NCBI RefSeq assembly: GCF_004118265.1
Contig: NZ_SDHW01000007.1
Coordinates: 62,001 to 126,000, forward strand
Length of the DNA: 64,000 nucleotides
Direction: 5' to 3'
Origin: Lacibacter luteus
GTDB lineage: Bacteria > Bacteroidota > Bacteroidia > Chitinophagales > Chitinophagaceae
Both the position numbers and the translations under genes were made by a program. Below the pieces are notes generated by a model, which saw nothing but the letters and a program-made list of their open reading frames with translations, searched no databases and had not been told where the DNA came from. Within the stretch, counting starts at the first letter, position 1. Every line of letters begins with the position of its first letter. This document shows positions 54,876 to 63,970 of the stretch, piece by piece.

Positions 54876-55817
54876 ATGGAAGCAGCAGAAAAAGTACATT
54901 GTTTAATCATCGGATCCGGTCCTGCCGGTTATACCGCCGCTATTTATGCATCAAGAGCCAACCTGAAACCTGTATTGTACCAGGGAATTCAGCCCGGTGG
55001 CCAGTTAACGATTACTACAGAAGTTGAAAACTATCCCGGTTACCCCGAAGGCGTACAAGGCCCGGAAATGATGGTTGATTTTGAAAAGCAGGCAGCCCGT
55101 ATGGGTGCCGATATCCGTTACGGACTTGCAACAAAAGTTGATTTCAGTTCAACTCCACATAAAGTATGGATCGATGATGAAAAACTCATCGAAGCAGACA
55201 GCGTAATCATCAGCACAGGTGCCAGTGCAAAATGGCTGGGTCTTGAAAGTGAACAACGTTTAAACGGTTACGGTGTTAGTGCATGTGCTGTATGCGATGG
55301 GTTTTTCTTTCGTGGTAAAGAAGTAGCGATTGTTGGCGCAGGCGATACCGCAGCAGAAGAAGCTTTGTACCTGAGCAAGCTTTGTACGAAAGTGCATATG
55401 CTTATTCGTAAAGATGCAATGCGTGCAACTAAAGTAATGCAGGATCGTGTGTTGAATGCACCGAACATTGAAATACACTGGAATACCGAAACGCTTGAAA
55501 TATTAGGTGATAAAAAAGTAGAAGGTATGAAAGTGAAGAACAACAAAACAGGCGAAGAATCGGTAATTCCGGTGCAGGGCTTTTTTGTTGCAATCGGTCA
55601 TCAGCCTAACTCCGATATCTTCAAAGGATTTGTTGATATGGACGAAGCAGGTTATATCTTAACAGTGCCTGGTACATCTAAAACAAATGTAGAAGGTGTA
55701 TTTGCAGCAGGCGATGTGCAGGATAAACATTATCGCCAGGCTGTTACAGCTGCGGGTAGCGGTTGTATGGCAGCGTTAGATTCAGAACGTTATCTTTCTG
55801 CAAAAGGATTGGCATAG
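54876..55817 (+). CDS. trxB: Thioredoxin-disulfide reductase
   Basis: The 313-residue protein has the FAD-binding GSGPAGYTAAIYASRA, the redox-active CAVC (Cys137-Cys140), the NADPH-binding GAGDTAAEEALYLS and the C-terminal FAD motif GVFAAGDVQDKHYRQA. It transfers electrons from NADPH to thioredoxin in the cytoplasm. ATG 54876 is used; a TTG at 54864 is less likely. It ends in a clear terminator. Confidence 0.97.
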   Translation: MEAAEKVHCLIIGSGPAGYTAAIYASRANLKPVLYQGIQPGGQLTITTEVENYPGYPEGVQGPEMMVDFEKQAARMGADIRYGLATKVDFSSTPHKVWIDDEKLIEADSVIISTGASAKWLGLESEQRLNGYGVSACAVCDGFFFRGKEVAIVGAGDTAAEEALYLSKLCTKVHMLIRKDAMRATKVMQDRVLNAPNIEIHWNTETLEILGDKKVEGMKVKNNKTGEESVIPVQGFFVAIGHQPNSDIFKGFVDMDEAGYILTVPGTSKTNVEGVFAAGDVQDKHYRQAVTAAGSGCMAALDSERYLSAKGLA

Positions 55818-55838
55818 TTTATATAAAATTTTAAACAG

Positions 55839-55866
55839 AGTCCTGCTTTTACGGCAGGACTTTTTT
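55839..55866 (+). terminator. Rho-independent terminator after trxB
   Basis: The perfect 8-bp stem agtcctgc / gcaggact has a 7-base loop and is followed by six T. Confidence 0.9.
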
Positions 55867-55877
55867 ATTTTCGGAGA

Positions 55878-56240
55878 ATGGTAGCTGTTCATTTAAAAGA
55901 GTTGAAGTTTCATGCACATCATGGTTTGTATGCAGGCGAAGATCTTACAGGCGGCCCTTTTGAAGTAAACCTGTCTGTATGGTACGAGCCGGAAAGCCGC
56001 ATTGAATCTCTTGACCAAACAATTAATTACGTTGCATTGTTTGAAATAGTAAAGCAGCGCATGGAGGTGAAAACAGCTCTTATAGAAACAGTTGCTGAAG
56101 ATATATGTGCAACAATTAAACAGGATTTTCCGTTTGTAAGTAAGATAGAGCTGAGCATTGATAAGTGTTCGCCACCCATTGAGAACTTTTCGGGTAAAAC
56201 AGGCATAACCATGTACAAAACATTTAACCGTAACGTATGA
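55878..56240 (+). CDS. folB: Dihydroneopterin aldolase
   Basis: The 120-residue protein shows the FolB fold. Key features are LKFHAHHGLYAGEDLTGGPF at the start, the IETVAEDICATI segment, and a C-terminal Lys/Glu region DKCSPPIENFSGKTGIT. It cleaves dihydroneopterin to 6-hydroxymethyl-dihydropterin in folate synthesis. Its stop overlaps the next start (ATGA), so it is probably co-translated with the TPR gene. Confidence 0.9.
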   Translation: MVAVHLKELKFHAHHGLYAGEDLTGGPFEVNLSVWYEPESRIESLDQTINYVALFEIVKQRMEVKTALIETVAEDICATIKQDFPFVSKIELSIDKCSPPIENFSGKTGITMYKTFNRNV

Positions 56241-56995
56241 GGAGTTTTTTTTTGATACTTTTCTTTATTGCAGGCATAACGGTTGTTGCAAATGCACAAA
56301 CGGCCGATGAATTAGTAAAGCAGGCCGATTTGCTGGAAAAGCAATTGAAGGAAGAGGAAGCCTATCAGAAGTTTAAGGAAGCGATTAAGTTGAATCCTGT
56401 TCACTTACATGCATTGGTTCGTTGCAGCGAATTGGCAAGCCGAATTGGAAGAAGACAAACTACAAAAGAAAAGCAGATGGATTTTTACCAGGCTGCAAAA
56501 ATTTATGCCGAGCGTGCATTAAAAGTAAACCCGAAAGACAGTGAGGCAAATGTGGTAATGTCGCTGGCATATGCACGGATGAGTTTATTAAAAAGCGGCA
56601 AAGAAAAAGTAGAGTATGTGCGGGAGATTAAAAACTATGCCGATAAAGCCCTTGCTAACAATCCCAATAATTTTAAAGCTTTGTTTGTTATTGCCCGCTG
56701 GCACTTTGAAGTAAGCAATCTCAATGCAGTTGAAAAAGCGGCAGTAAAAGTTTTTTATGGAGGCTTACAAAAGAACTCGCTCGATTCAGCCATTTATTAT
56801 TACGAAAGGGTAAAAACATTAAGTCCCAACTTTGTGTTGAATTATCTTGAACTGGCGAAAGCCTATAACAGGGCCGGTAAGAAAGAAAAGGCTGTGGAAT
56901 ATTTGAACCACCTGCTGAAATTGCCCAATACGGCAGCCGACGATCCTACCATAAAAGCAGAAGCCCGTCAATTGTTGAAAAACTGGAAAGCATAG
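56237..56995 (+). CDS. Exported TPR-repeat protein
   Basis: The 252-residue protein has a signal peptide ending ANAQ. Several TPR-like helical pairs follow (for example EEAYQKFKEAIKLNPVHLHA, AERALKVNPKDSEANVVMSL and YLELAKAYNRAGKKEKAVEY). TPR domains mediate protein contacts; the partner is unknown. The 4-base overlap with folB suggests coupling rather than shared function. Confidence 0.85.
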   Translation: MRSFFLILFFIAGITVVANAQTADELVKQADLLEKQLKEEEAYQKFKEAIKLNPVHLHALVRCSELASRIGRRQTTKEKQMDFYQAAKIYAERALKVNPKDSEANVVMSLAYARMSLLKSGKEKVEYVREIKNYADKALANNPNNFKALFVIARWHFEVSNLNAVEKAAVKVFYGGLQKNSLDSAIYYYERVKTLSPNFVLNYLELAKAYNRAGKKEKAVEYLNHLLKLPNTAADDPTIKAEARQLLKNWKA

Positions 56996-57038
56996 CCTTT
57001 GAATTTTTATAGATAGTTTTGCAGCTTAAATTCATTCT

Positions 57039-59234
57039 TTGAGCGCAAGTGTTTTTTTATTTACGCCTCCTTTTACGCAGCTGAATACGCCATACCCGGC
57101 TACGGCCTATTTAAAAGGATTTCTCAATACAAAAGGAATCACCTCTTTTCAATGCGATCTGGGTATTGAAATTACCCTGCAGTTATTTTCCAAAAAGGGA
57201 TTGCAAAGAATGTTTGCATCAATCGATGGAACAAAAGAATTTTCGGAAAATGCAAAACGCATGATGCTTTTGCAGGACGATTATGTTTCAACCATTGATG
57301 AAGTGATTTCTTTTCTGCAGGGAAAAAATCCAACACTGGCGCATCATATTGCCTCACGCAACTTTTTACCCGAAGCCGGAAGGTTTGCAGAGCTCACCGA
57401 TTTTCATTGGGCTTTTGGTACAATGGGCTTACAGGATAAAGCCAAACACATTGCTACACTTTATCTCGAAGATCTTGCCGATCTCATCAAAGAATGTGTT
57501 GATGAACATTTTGGCTTCAGTCGTTATGCCGAACGTTTAGGAAGAAGCGCCAACAGCTTCGATGAATTGTATGAAGAGTTACAAAAGCCCCTTACATTAG
57601 TTGATACGTTGCTTATTGAACAATTGCAGCAACATATTGAACGTGTGCAACCGCAACTGGTAGCTATCTCTGTTCCTTTTCCCGGTAATTTGTTTGCAGC
57701 TTTCCGAAGTGCACAATGGATCAAAGCGAATCACCCACACATGCGTATTACCATGGGCGGCGGTTTTCCCAACACCGAATTACGTTCGTTGAAGGATGCA
57801 CGTGTGTTTGAATTTTTTGATTTCATTACGCTTGATGATGGAGAAGCGCCGATCGAGCAACTGCATAAATTCATCAACAACGAAATTGATACCGCACAAC
57901 TTAAACGAACTTTTCTTTTGCAGAATGGAGCTGTAACCTATATCAACAACAGCTCCTGTAAAGATTACAAACAAACAGAAGTCGGCACACCCGATTACAG
58001 CGATCTGCTGTTACACGATTATATTTCAGTAATTGAAGTTGTAAACCCCATGCACAGTTTGTGGAGCGATGGCCGCTGGAATAAACTAACCATGGCGCAT
58101 GGTTGCTATTGGGGCAAATGTACGTTCTGCGATATTTCGCTCGACTATATTAAACTCTACGAACCTATTGCAGCAAAATTGTTGTGCGACAGAATGGAAA
58201 CGATCGTTGCGCAAACGGGCAACAATGGTTTTCATTTTGTAGATGAAGCTGCTCCACCTGCACTCATGCGTGCATTGGCGCTCGAAATCATCAAACGTAA
58301 ATTAGTTGTTAGCTGGTGGACCAATGTGCGTTTCGAAAAAAGTTTCACACGTGATCTTTGTCTGCTGTTAAAAGCAAGTGGTTGTATTGCAGTAAGCGGC
58401 GGACTGGAAGTAGCAAGTGATCGTTTACTTGCGCTCATCAACAAAGGTGTAACAGTTGAGCAGGTTGCAAGAGTAAACAAACATTTTACCGAAGCAGGCA
58501 TAATGGTGCATGCATATTTGATGTATGGCTTTCCTACACAAACAGCACAGGAAACAATCGATTCGATGGAAATGGTTCGGCAGATGTTTAAAACAGGTGT
58601 TTTGCAATCGGCTTTCTGGCACCAGTTTGCTATGACGGCGCACAGTCCTGTGGGTATGAATCCGGAACACTTCAAGGTAAAGCGTGCAAAGGAAGCCGTT
58701 ATCCTGTTTGCAGATAATGATGTGGAGCATATTGATGAAACAGGTGCCGATCACGAAAGTTTTTCATTCGGGTTAAAAAAATCGCTGTTTAATTATATGC
58801 AGGGCGTTTGCCTCGAAGATCCTTTGCATAAATGGTTCGATGTTAAAGTGCCTAAAACAACCGTAGCACCCGATCATATTCTTACTATTTTAAACAACGA
58901 CGAACCGCCGGTATTTAAACCCGCTGCTAAACTTATTTTCCTTGGGAATGTGTTGAAGAGTGAAGTGATCACAAAATCAAAAAAAGGAAACAGTTGGGAA
59001 GTAATGCAGATAAGCTTTGCGACGAAGAAGGAAACCATAACAATTAATACCGATCCGCAAAAAGGAGCGTGGTTGCTGCAGTTACTTCCGAAGCTGCATG
59101 TGCAGAACGATCGTGTATTAACCATGCAGGAAGTAAAAGACGATTACGAACAGCAAGGCTTTGATGATTTTGAATTGTTCTGGGATAACAAGCCCATCAG
59201 CAATTTATACAAGGCAGGATTGTTGAAGTTGTAA
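57039..59234 (+). CDS. B12-binding-domain radical SAM protein
   Basis: The 731-residue protein has an N-terminal B12-binding-like Rossmann region (about 180-260; LVAISVPFPGNLFAAFRSAQ, MRITMGGGFPNTELR). A radical SAM core has the cluster motif CYWGKCTFC (CxxxCxxC), GFHFVDEAAPP and LMYGFPTQTAQETIDSM. A C-terminal extension of about 200 residues has no recognised domain. It starts with TTG 57039; no upstream ATG fits. Members modify peptides, lipids or cofactors. Substrate unknown. It follows a TPR gene by 43 bp and precedes small exported protein genes. Confidence 0.88.
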   Translation: MSASVFLFTPPFTQLNTPYPATAYLKGFLNTKGITSFQCDLGIEITLQLFSKKGLQRMFASIDGTKEFSENAKRMMLLQDDYVSTIDEVISFLQGKNPTLAHHIASRNFLPEAGRFAELTDFHWAFGTMGLQDKAKHIATLYLEDLADLIKECVDEHFGFSRYAERLGRSANSFDELYEELQKPLTLVDTLLIEQLQQHIERVQPQLVAISVPFPGNLFAAFRSAQWIKANHPHMRITMGGGFPNTELRSLKDARVFEFFDFITLDDGEAPIEQLHKFINNEIDTAQLKRTFLLQNGAVTYINNSSCKDYKQTEVGTPDYSDLLLHDYISVIEVVNPMHSLWSDGRWNKLTMAHGCYWGKCTFCDISLDYIKLYEPIAAKLLCDRMETIVAQTGNNGFHFVDEAAPPALMRALALEIIKRKLVVSWWTNVRFEKSFTRDLCLLLKASGCIAVSGGLEVASDRLLALINKGVTVEQVARVNKHFTEAGIMVHAYLMYGFPTQTAQETIDSMEMVRQMFKTGVLQSAFWHQFAMTAHSPVGMNPEHFKVKRAKEAVILFADNDVEHIDETGADHESFSFGLKKSLFNYMQGVCLEDPLHKWFDVKVPKTTVAPDHILTILNNDEPPVFKPAAKLIFLGNVLKSEVITKSKKGNSWEVMQISFATKKETITINTDPQKGAWLLQLLPKLHVQNDRVLTMQEVKDDYEQQGFDDFELFWDNKPISNLYKAGLLKL

Positions 59235-59289
59235 TGTACACACAACCTCAGCGTAAGTAGTAAATCCTCTGGAATTAGTATCTTGGAGC

Positions 59290-60258
59290 ATGCGTATTAT
59301 ATTTTCTCTCTTTTTATTGTGTTGCCTGTTAACAAACGGAACAGCTCAACAAAAGTCATTTGAAGGAGTTATCGATTACCAGCTGGAAGCAAAATCAAAA
59401 AATCCATGGATTAGTGATGTAAGCATTGCACGTTTACTGGCAATTGCTTCAACAATGAAGGTGCACATCAAACAAGGAAATTTCAGAAGAGAAAGTGCAA
59501 AAATGCTGGATATAAACAGGACAGATTCCAATAGGCAGCTTTTTATGTTCAAGGGAATTGATACATTCTATTATAACGCACCGGCAGTTACTGAGGAAGA
59601 AATACCTGAGATTTCACAATCGGAAAAGATTGTAACGATTGCCGGTTATAATTGTAAGTCACTTACTATACGTAGTAAGAATATGATAACGACTTATTAT
59701 TACGATCCTGCATTGTTCCAGGATCCGGCGTATAGTAATCCTGCTGATAAAACGAGTTTTACTTTATTTCTGAAACAAACAAAAGCAGTGTACCTGAAAT
59801 GTGTTATCGAAACGGAGCAGTTTGTTTACACAGAAACGGCATTCCGGGTTGCAAAAACGACTGTTGCTGATGCGGTATTTCAGTTGCAATCTTTCCCGGT
59901 TGCGGAATTTGTGTTTATGTCACACCTTAAGTTGCCTGTTTTTAAATCGGGCGATGAAGCAGAATGGGTTAGCTACGTTCAGAAAAGCATCAATGCTGAT
60001 TTGGTAAACAAGTATGTAAAAATTCCAAAAGGCGAAAAGGCAGCACAGCAAACAGCTGAAGTTTTGTTTGTAGTTTTAGCAAACGGAACTGTTGGTGAGG
60101 CAGAGGTGATTAATAAAAAGGAAATTCATGCTGCTCTTGCAAAGGAAGCAGTACGGATTGTAAAAGAATCATTCGGCTGGAAACCCGCAACAGTAAGAGG
60201 CGAAAAGATTGATCAACTCATGATGCAGAAAATTACCTTTCGTATAGCTGAAGAATAA
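59290..60258 (+). CDS. Exported protein with C-terminal TonB-like domain
   Basis: The 322-residue protein has a signal peptide ending GTAQQ. An N-terminal beta domain (SFEGVIDYQLEAKSKNPW) resembles GLPGLI/DUF4412-type periplasmic proteins. The last 80 residues, AEVLFVVLANGTVGEAEVIN to WKPATVRGEKIDQLMMQKI, match the energy-transducer TonB C-terminal fold. TonB domains usually have a membrane anchor and Pro-rich linker, both missing here. Role unclear. Confidence 0.8.
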   Translation: MRIIFSLFLLCCLLTNGTAQQKSFEGVIDYQLEAKSKNPWISDVSIARLLAIASTMKVHIKQGNFRRESAKMLDINRTDSNRQLFMFKGIDTFYYNAPAVTEEEIPEISQSEKIVTIAGYNCKSLTIRSKNMITTYYYDPALFQDPAYSNPADKTSFTLFLKQTKAVYLKCVIETEQFVYTETAFRVAKTTVADAVFQLQSFPVAEFVFMSHLKLPVFKSGDEAEWVSYVQKSINADLVNKYVKIPKGEKAAQQTAEVLFVVLANGTVGEAEVINKKEIHAALAKEAVRIVKESFGWKPATVRGEKIDQLMMQKITFRIAEE

Positions 60259-60289
60259 TTTGTGAATAAGGGATAACTTAAACAGTGCT

Positions 60290-60964
60290 ATGTATAAATA
60301 TGGGTTACTTTTTTGCGTTCTGACAGGATTGTTTACCGCTTGCCAAAAGGCCGGTGAAAACAACCCGGAGGTTACACTTACCGAACTGAAAGGAAAGTGG
60401 CGGATCGTTGCAACCAAGGCCGGTCCCGATTCTACCAATCCGCAGGGACAATGGTCTGCTTTTAATTATGCAAAGCAGGTAACCATTAATGAACTGTATT
60501 GTGTAAACGATAGCAGGATAGGACAATCCTTTATTTCGCCGGTTAACTGTGCGTATTACGAAACTGCAGGTTCTATTATGGGCGTGTTAACTTCCGATTG
60601 TGCAAGAACCATTTTTATGCGTGATACGGTGTGGACACAGTTAACAGCTTACGATCTGCTGTTAAACGATGCAACTGGTTTCAGCTGGGTGGAAGCGTAT
60701 CTGCATTCGAAACGGGTGAACTGGATCAAACAACCTTGTTCTTCTGTTCAATACCTGCCGGAATCAACAACAGGAAATACCAAGAACGGTACGTGGACCT
60801 TTGATGAAGCCGCACAAATGATCACTGTTAATTTCATCAACAGCGTTAACTCTTACAACGGAGAGCAGCAAAGCAAATTTAAAGTAACAAAATTCACAGG
60901 CGCAGAGGTAGAATTGAAAATGCAGGGATCGGTTAATATTGAATTTCGCCTGCAGAAGCAATAA
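60290..60964 (+). CDS. Lipocalin-like lipoprotein
   Basis: The 224-residue protein has a lipobox FTAC (Cys18). The ELKGKWRIVATKAGPDSTNP start and later TKNGTWTFDEAAQMITVNF and FTGAEVELKMQGS strands are typical of Bacteroidota lipocalin-like or META-type lipoproteins. The ligand is unknown. It is co-directional with the TonB-domain gene, 31 bp downstream. Confidence 0.75.
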   Translation: MYKYGLLFCVLTGLFTACQKAGENNPEVTLTELKGKWRIVATKAGPDSTNPQGQWSAFNYAKQVTINELYCVNDSRIGQSFISPVNCAYYETAGSIMGVLTSDCARTIFMRDTVWTQLTAYDLLLNDATGFSWVEAYLHSKRVNWIKQPCSSVQYLPESTTGNTKNGTWTFDEAAQMITVNFINSVNSYNGEQQSKFKVTKFTGAEVELKMQGSVNIEFRLQKQ

Positions 60965-61012
60965 GCACAAACTACATGCACAGTTTTGTTCTAATCCACT
61001 ACCTTCACCGCA

Positions 61013-61654
61013 ATGGATGTGCAATTAGTACCAACGCTTTTCGATTACAGGCTTACAGATAAAATTGAAACAGGCAAGGCTGTAACAAAAGAAACAGCGG
61101 AAGAATTGTTTACTTTTTTCAGCAACTGTGAGCTGTTTAAATGGCACGATGTACACAATAACTGCGAAGCAAGAGCCGATGCTGTTTGTCGCCTGCTCGA
61201 AGCCTGGCAGATTCCCAACTATAAAGCATGGGTATTCGGCGGCTACTTTTTACGAAAACATATCGGCGGATTGAAGCAGTTGTGGAATTACCATGTAGCT
61301 GCTTTGTTAGCTGTAAAAGAAGGTTCGGAAACTGTTTACTATGTAATTGATCCGTCTGTTTGCAATTCATTGCAAACAATGTATAACTGGGCAGCAGAAG
61401 TAACAGCTTATCCGCATAGTTATCACTTTATCAAATCGGCCGACTACTATATTTTCGGCAAGGGAAAAATAAAAAACGAGAATTGGCTGTTGCGTGATAA
61501 ACAAAACAGCAAATGGATGGTACAGGGACTTGCAGGCGTAAACGGTGTTTCTGCAAAGGGAAAAGCACAGTTATGTTTTAATAAAAACAGGGTGGCGAAT
61601 ACGTTAACGAAGTTTGAAGCATTAAAAAAGAGTAATCCTTTTGCTAAAGAGTAA
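61013..61654 (+). CDS. Possible protein-glutaminase-like (Cys-His-Asp) protein
   Basis: The 213-residue protein has no signal peptide. Cys51 in HNNCEARADAVCRLLEAW, His94 in WNYHVAALLAV and Asp113 in YYVIDPSV lie in the order and context of the protein-glutamine glutaminase/transglutaminase-like fold. That fold's enzymes deamidate glutamine side chains. The C-terminus (WLLRDKQNSKWMVQGL) is unrecognised. If active, it would work in the cytoplasm or be released another way. The assignment rests on the residue pattern only. Confidence 0.6.
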   Translation: MDVQLVPTLFDYRLTDKIETGKAVTKETAEELFTFFSNCELFKWHDVHNNCEARADAVCRLLEAWQIPNYKAWVFGGYFLRKHIGGLKQLWNYHVAALLAVKEGSETVYYVIDPSVCNSLQTMYNWAAEVTAYPHSYHFIKSADYYIFGKGKIKNENWLLRDKQNSKWMVQGLAGVNGVSAKGKAQLCFNKNRVANTLTKFEALKKSNPFAKE

Positions 61655-61665
61655 CTCCGTTTATG

Positions 61666-62475
61666 CTATAAACTGTGCTTATTTAAAACCGTACCATCTT
61701 TTACAGTTTTAAGACAGGTAACAACTGTTTTACCATCTTCCGCAATTTCACAAACACGGTACGATGGGAAGGGATTGCCCCAATTACCTCCAAAATGTCC
61801 CGACCATAAGAATGGTTTTTTCTTGTAAAGCATAATGCCATCTACATCGTGGTCGTGCCCGTGAAAGGTTGCTTTTACATTCGGGTAAGCAGCAATTGTA
61901 TCTAATAAGTCCGAACACGAAACACCGTGTTGCGTCCATGTATTTTGAGAGATATGTACAAAGACAAACACCTGTGGCAAGTTCTTAAATTCTTCCAGTT
62001 TTGATTTTGCAAACGCAACATTTGCGCAGAGATACTTGCCTTCCTGGTTAGAACAGTTAAGCAGGATGAAACCATGTTTTTCTTTTGAAACAAACGCAAA
62101 ATCTTCGGGTTGTTTCCATATCTGCAGCCAGTTTTCCGGCGATACCCTGTCGTGGTTGCCTCTTGTTACATAGTAGGGCACTTTCAATGTATCGTACACT
62201 TTTTTTACTTCGGGCATAAGGCCGGGTGCATCATGGATGAGATCACCGTTGAATACAACAAAGTCAACATGCTCTTCTTTACCGATCGCTTCAATGAGGT
62301 TGCGGTGCGAAGTTTCAAAATCGGTATTGGGTTGTCCCCAGTGTCCGTCGGAAGCAGTAATAAATTTAAGCCGTGCTAATGCAGGCTTTCCCGATTCTGC
62401 AATACTGAGATAGGGGGCTGCCAAGAGTGATGAACTTAATAAACTAACCTGTTGTAAAAAGAGACGACGCTGCAT
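61666..62475 (-). CDS. Metallophosphoesterase (calcineurin-like), exported
   Basis: The 269-residue protein has an N-terminal signal with RR (MQRRLFLQQVSLLSSSLL), possibly Tat or Sec. Calcineurin-type metal motifs are DGHWGQ (D.H), FNGDLIHD (GD), RGNHDR (GNHD), HISQNTW and HGHDHD. It hydrolyses phosphoesters; the substrate is not known. It converges on the glutaminase-like gene with 11 bp between. Confidence 0.9.
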   Translation of the reverse strand: MQRRLFLQQVSLLSSSLLAAPYLSIAESGKPALARLKFITASDGHWGQPNTDFETSHRNLIEAIGKEEHVDFVVFNGDLIHDAPGLMPEVKKVYDTLKVPYYVTRGNHDRVSPENWLQIWKQPEDFAFVSKEKHGFILLNCSNQEGKYLCANVAFAKSKLEEFKNLPQVFVFVHISQNTWTQHGVSCSDLLDTIAAYPNVKATFHGHDHDVDGIMLYKKKPFLWSGHFGGNWGNPFPSYRVCEIAEDGKTVVTCLKTVKDGTVLNKHSL

Positions 62476-62527
62476 TGGATAAAATTATCAATTAGGAATG
62501 AGAAAAACGGCTGGTAACAATTTGTTC

Positions 62528-62941
62528 TTATTCTGTATTTGCAGCTGTGTTGGACGGAACGGGTTTTCGGAAAAGAAAACAGATTGCTATATACACGATC
62601 CACACAGCTGAAAAATAAACCAGGCCTTGCAGGTTCGATGCAATGTCTTCTGGATCAAAACGGCCATGAATACGTTTGTGAAAGAATTTATTGGAATACT
62701 CCTGCGCCAGTTCAATAGCATAGCCAAACATATACAGCAAGCCAAAGATGAAAGCATGAATGATGAGATTGCGTTTTGCAAACAGGATATTTAAAAACGC
62801 AGCAGCAAGAAAGTAAAAAGCAGCATGCATTTCTTTATCCATTCCCCTGAACATAGATGGCAGCTTCAGCATGAAGCCAACGATGGCAATACCAAAGCAG
62901 AATACTGCAATAAAAATTTTTGTGCCGATGCTCAGTTTCAT
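62528..62941 (-). CDS. VanZ-family-like small membrane protein
   Basis: The 137-residue protein has four hydrophobic segments. The pattern DKEMHAAFYFLAAAFLNILF with YAIELAQEYSNKF and KRIHGRFDPEDIASNLQG is typical of VanZ-like proteins. Function unknown in most Bacteroidota. Confidence 0.78.
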   Translation of the reverse strand: MKLSIGTKIFIAVFCFGIAIVGFMLKLPSMFRGMDKEMHAAFYFLAAAFLNILFAKRNLIIHAFIFGLLYMFGYAIELAQEYSNKFFHKRIHGRFDPEDIASNLQGLVYFSAVWIVYIAICFLFRKPVPSNTAANTE

Positions 62942-62972
62942 TTAGTGAAAAGTGAATGTGTTGTAAGATAAT

Positions 62973-63374
62973 CTATTTCGTGGTGCGGATGATTGTAGTG
63001 GCTGCTTTCAGTTCAAAGTAGGCGAGTAGAAGAATAAGGATCATCTCTCCGATAAAATAGAGCAATCCATACACGGTAATTTCTTGGAAAAACAAAAAGA
63101 CGAGCACAAAGGTTAGAAAACAATAGAGCAGATTGGCGATTGCAATTATTCTTAAACGGAAGGCAGGGTTAACAGTTTTATTCACCGCATTTGTAAACGA
63201 ATAAACGGACAACAGCAACGCAATAGCCGACAGTACATACAATACATTTGTTGGCATCCCGAAAAAAGTTGTAAACCTGGTTAATACCAACCCAAGCAGA
63301 ATAGCAGATACCAATGCGCCAATACCATCGATGAGAAAAATGATTTGTGTTTTTAGTTTACTGTATGACTGCAT
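62973..63374 (-). CDS. Hypothetical four-helix membrane protein
   Basis: The 133-residue protein has four predicted transmembrane helices (IIFLIDGIGALVSAILLGLV; VLYVLSAIALLLSVYSF; IANLLYCFLTFVLVFLFF; GLLYFIGEMILILLLAYFEL). No family is recognised. It lies 32 bp upstream of the VanZ-like gene on the same strand, possibly an operon. Confidence 0.7.
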   Translation of the reverse strand: MQSYSKLKTQIIFLIDGIGALVSAILLGLVLTRFTTFFGMPTNVLYVLSAIALLLSVYSFTNAVNKTVNPAFRLRIIAIANLLYCFLTFVLVFLFFQEITVYGLLYFIGEMILILLLAYFELKAATTIIRTTK

Positions 63375-63400
63375 TGGTTATTTATTAATGGTCGCTGCCT

Positions 63401-63970
63401 TTACCAACCACCTTTTATTTTTCCATTTCGGTTTGCGGAGAGACTCCAACCGATAGAAGCGTTATTTTTTCGATTAGTCCTAATTTTTTTTTGGTCACTA
63501 TAAGCAAATTGTAATGCGTCCAGTGCTTTTATTCTTTCAATATCGGGAGGATTATATGATTCCAAAAAATCAATCATTGTTGAGATAGTTCGATACTGTG
63601 TGTCAGTTTTAATTTGACCTACCTTAATAAGTTTATCAATTTTCTCAAATAGTTTACCAAATAAATCAACTTTATGCCCAGTAGTAGTTTCAATATAAAA
63701 TTGATAATCTAAATTCCCTGTTGCAACCGACATTTCGGAAATATCCTTAAACCATCTTTTTAATGTTGATAACTTGTTTTTTTTATGAAGAGTTAACGCA
63801 TGATTCTTTAAATCGGAAAAATAACTACCTAGCTCTTCCCCAAAATTAACAATTTCACCGTCATGTTTTTGTATTGGAGTTTTTCGCATAAGCATGTCTG
63901 TATAATCAAGACCTGCAATAACAATATCTCTATATTTATCCAGTTCGCTTTTTTGGTTTGCGTTGGCCAT
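63401..63970 (-). CDS. Hypothetical cytoplasmic protein
   Basis: The 189-residue protein is charged and mostly helical in pattern (SELDKYRDIVIAGLDYTDML; SEMSVATGNLDYQFYIETTT; FGKLFEKIDKLIKVGQIKTD), with no signal peptide and no recognised domain. It is AT-rich relative to its neighbours. The C-terminus is basic (RTNRKNNASIGW). Confidence 0.6.
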   Translation of the reverse strand: MANANQKSELDKYRDIVIAGLDYTDMLMRKTPIQKHDGEIVNFGEELGSYFSDLKNHALTLHKKNKLSTLKRWFKDISEMSVATGNLDYQFYIETTTGHKVDLFGKLFEKIDKLIKVGQIKTDTQYRTISTMIDFLESYNPPDIERIKALDALQFAYSDQKKIRTNRKNNASIGWSLSANRNGKIKGGW

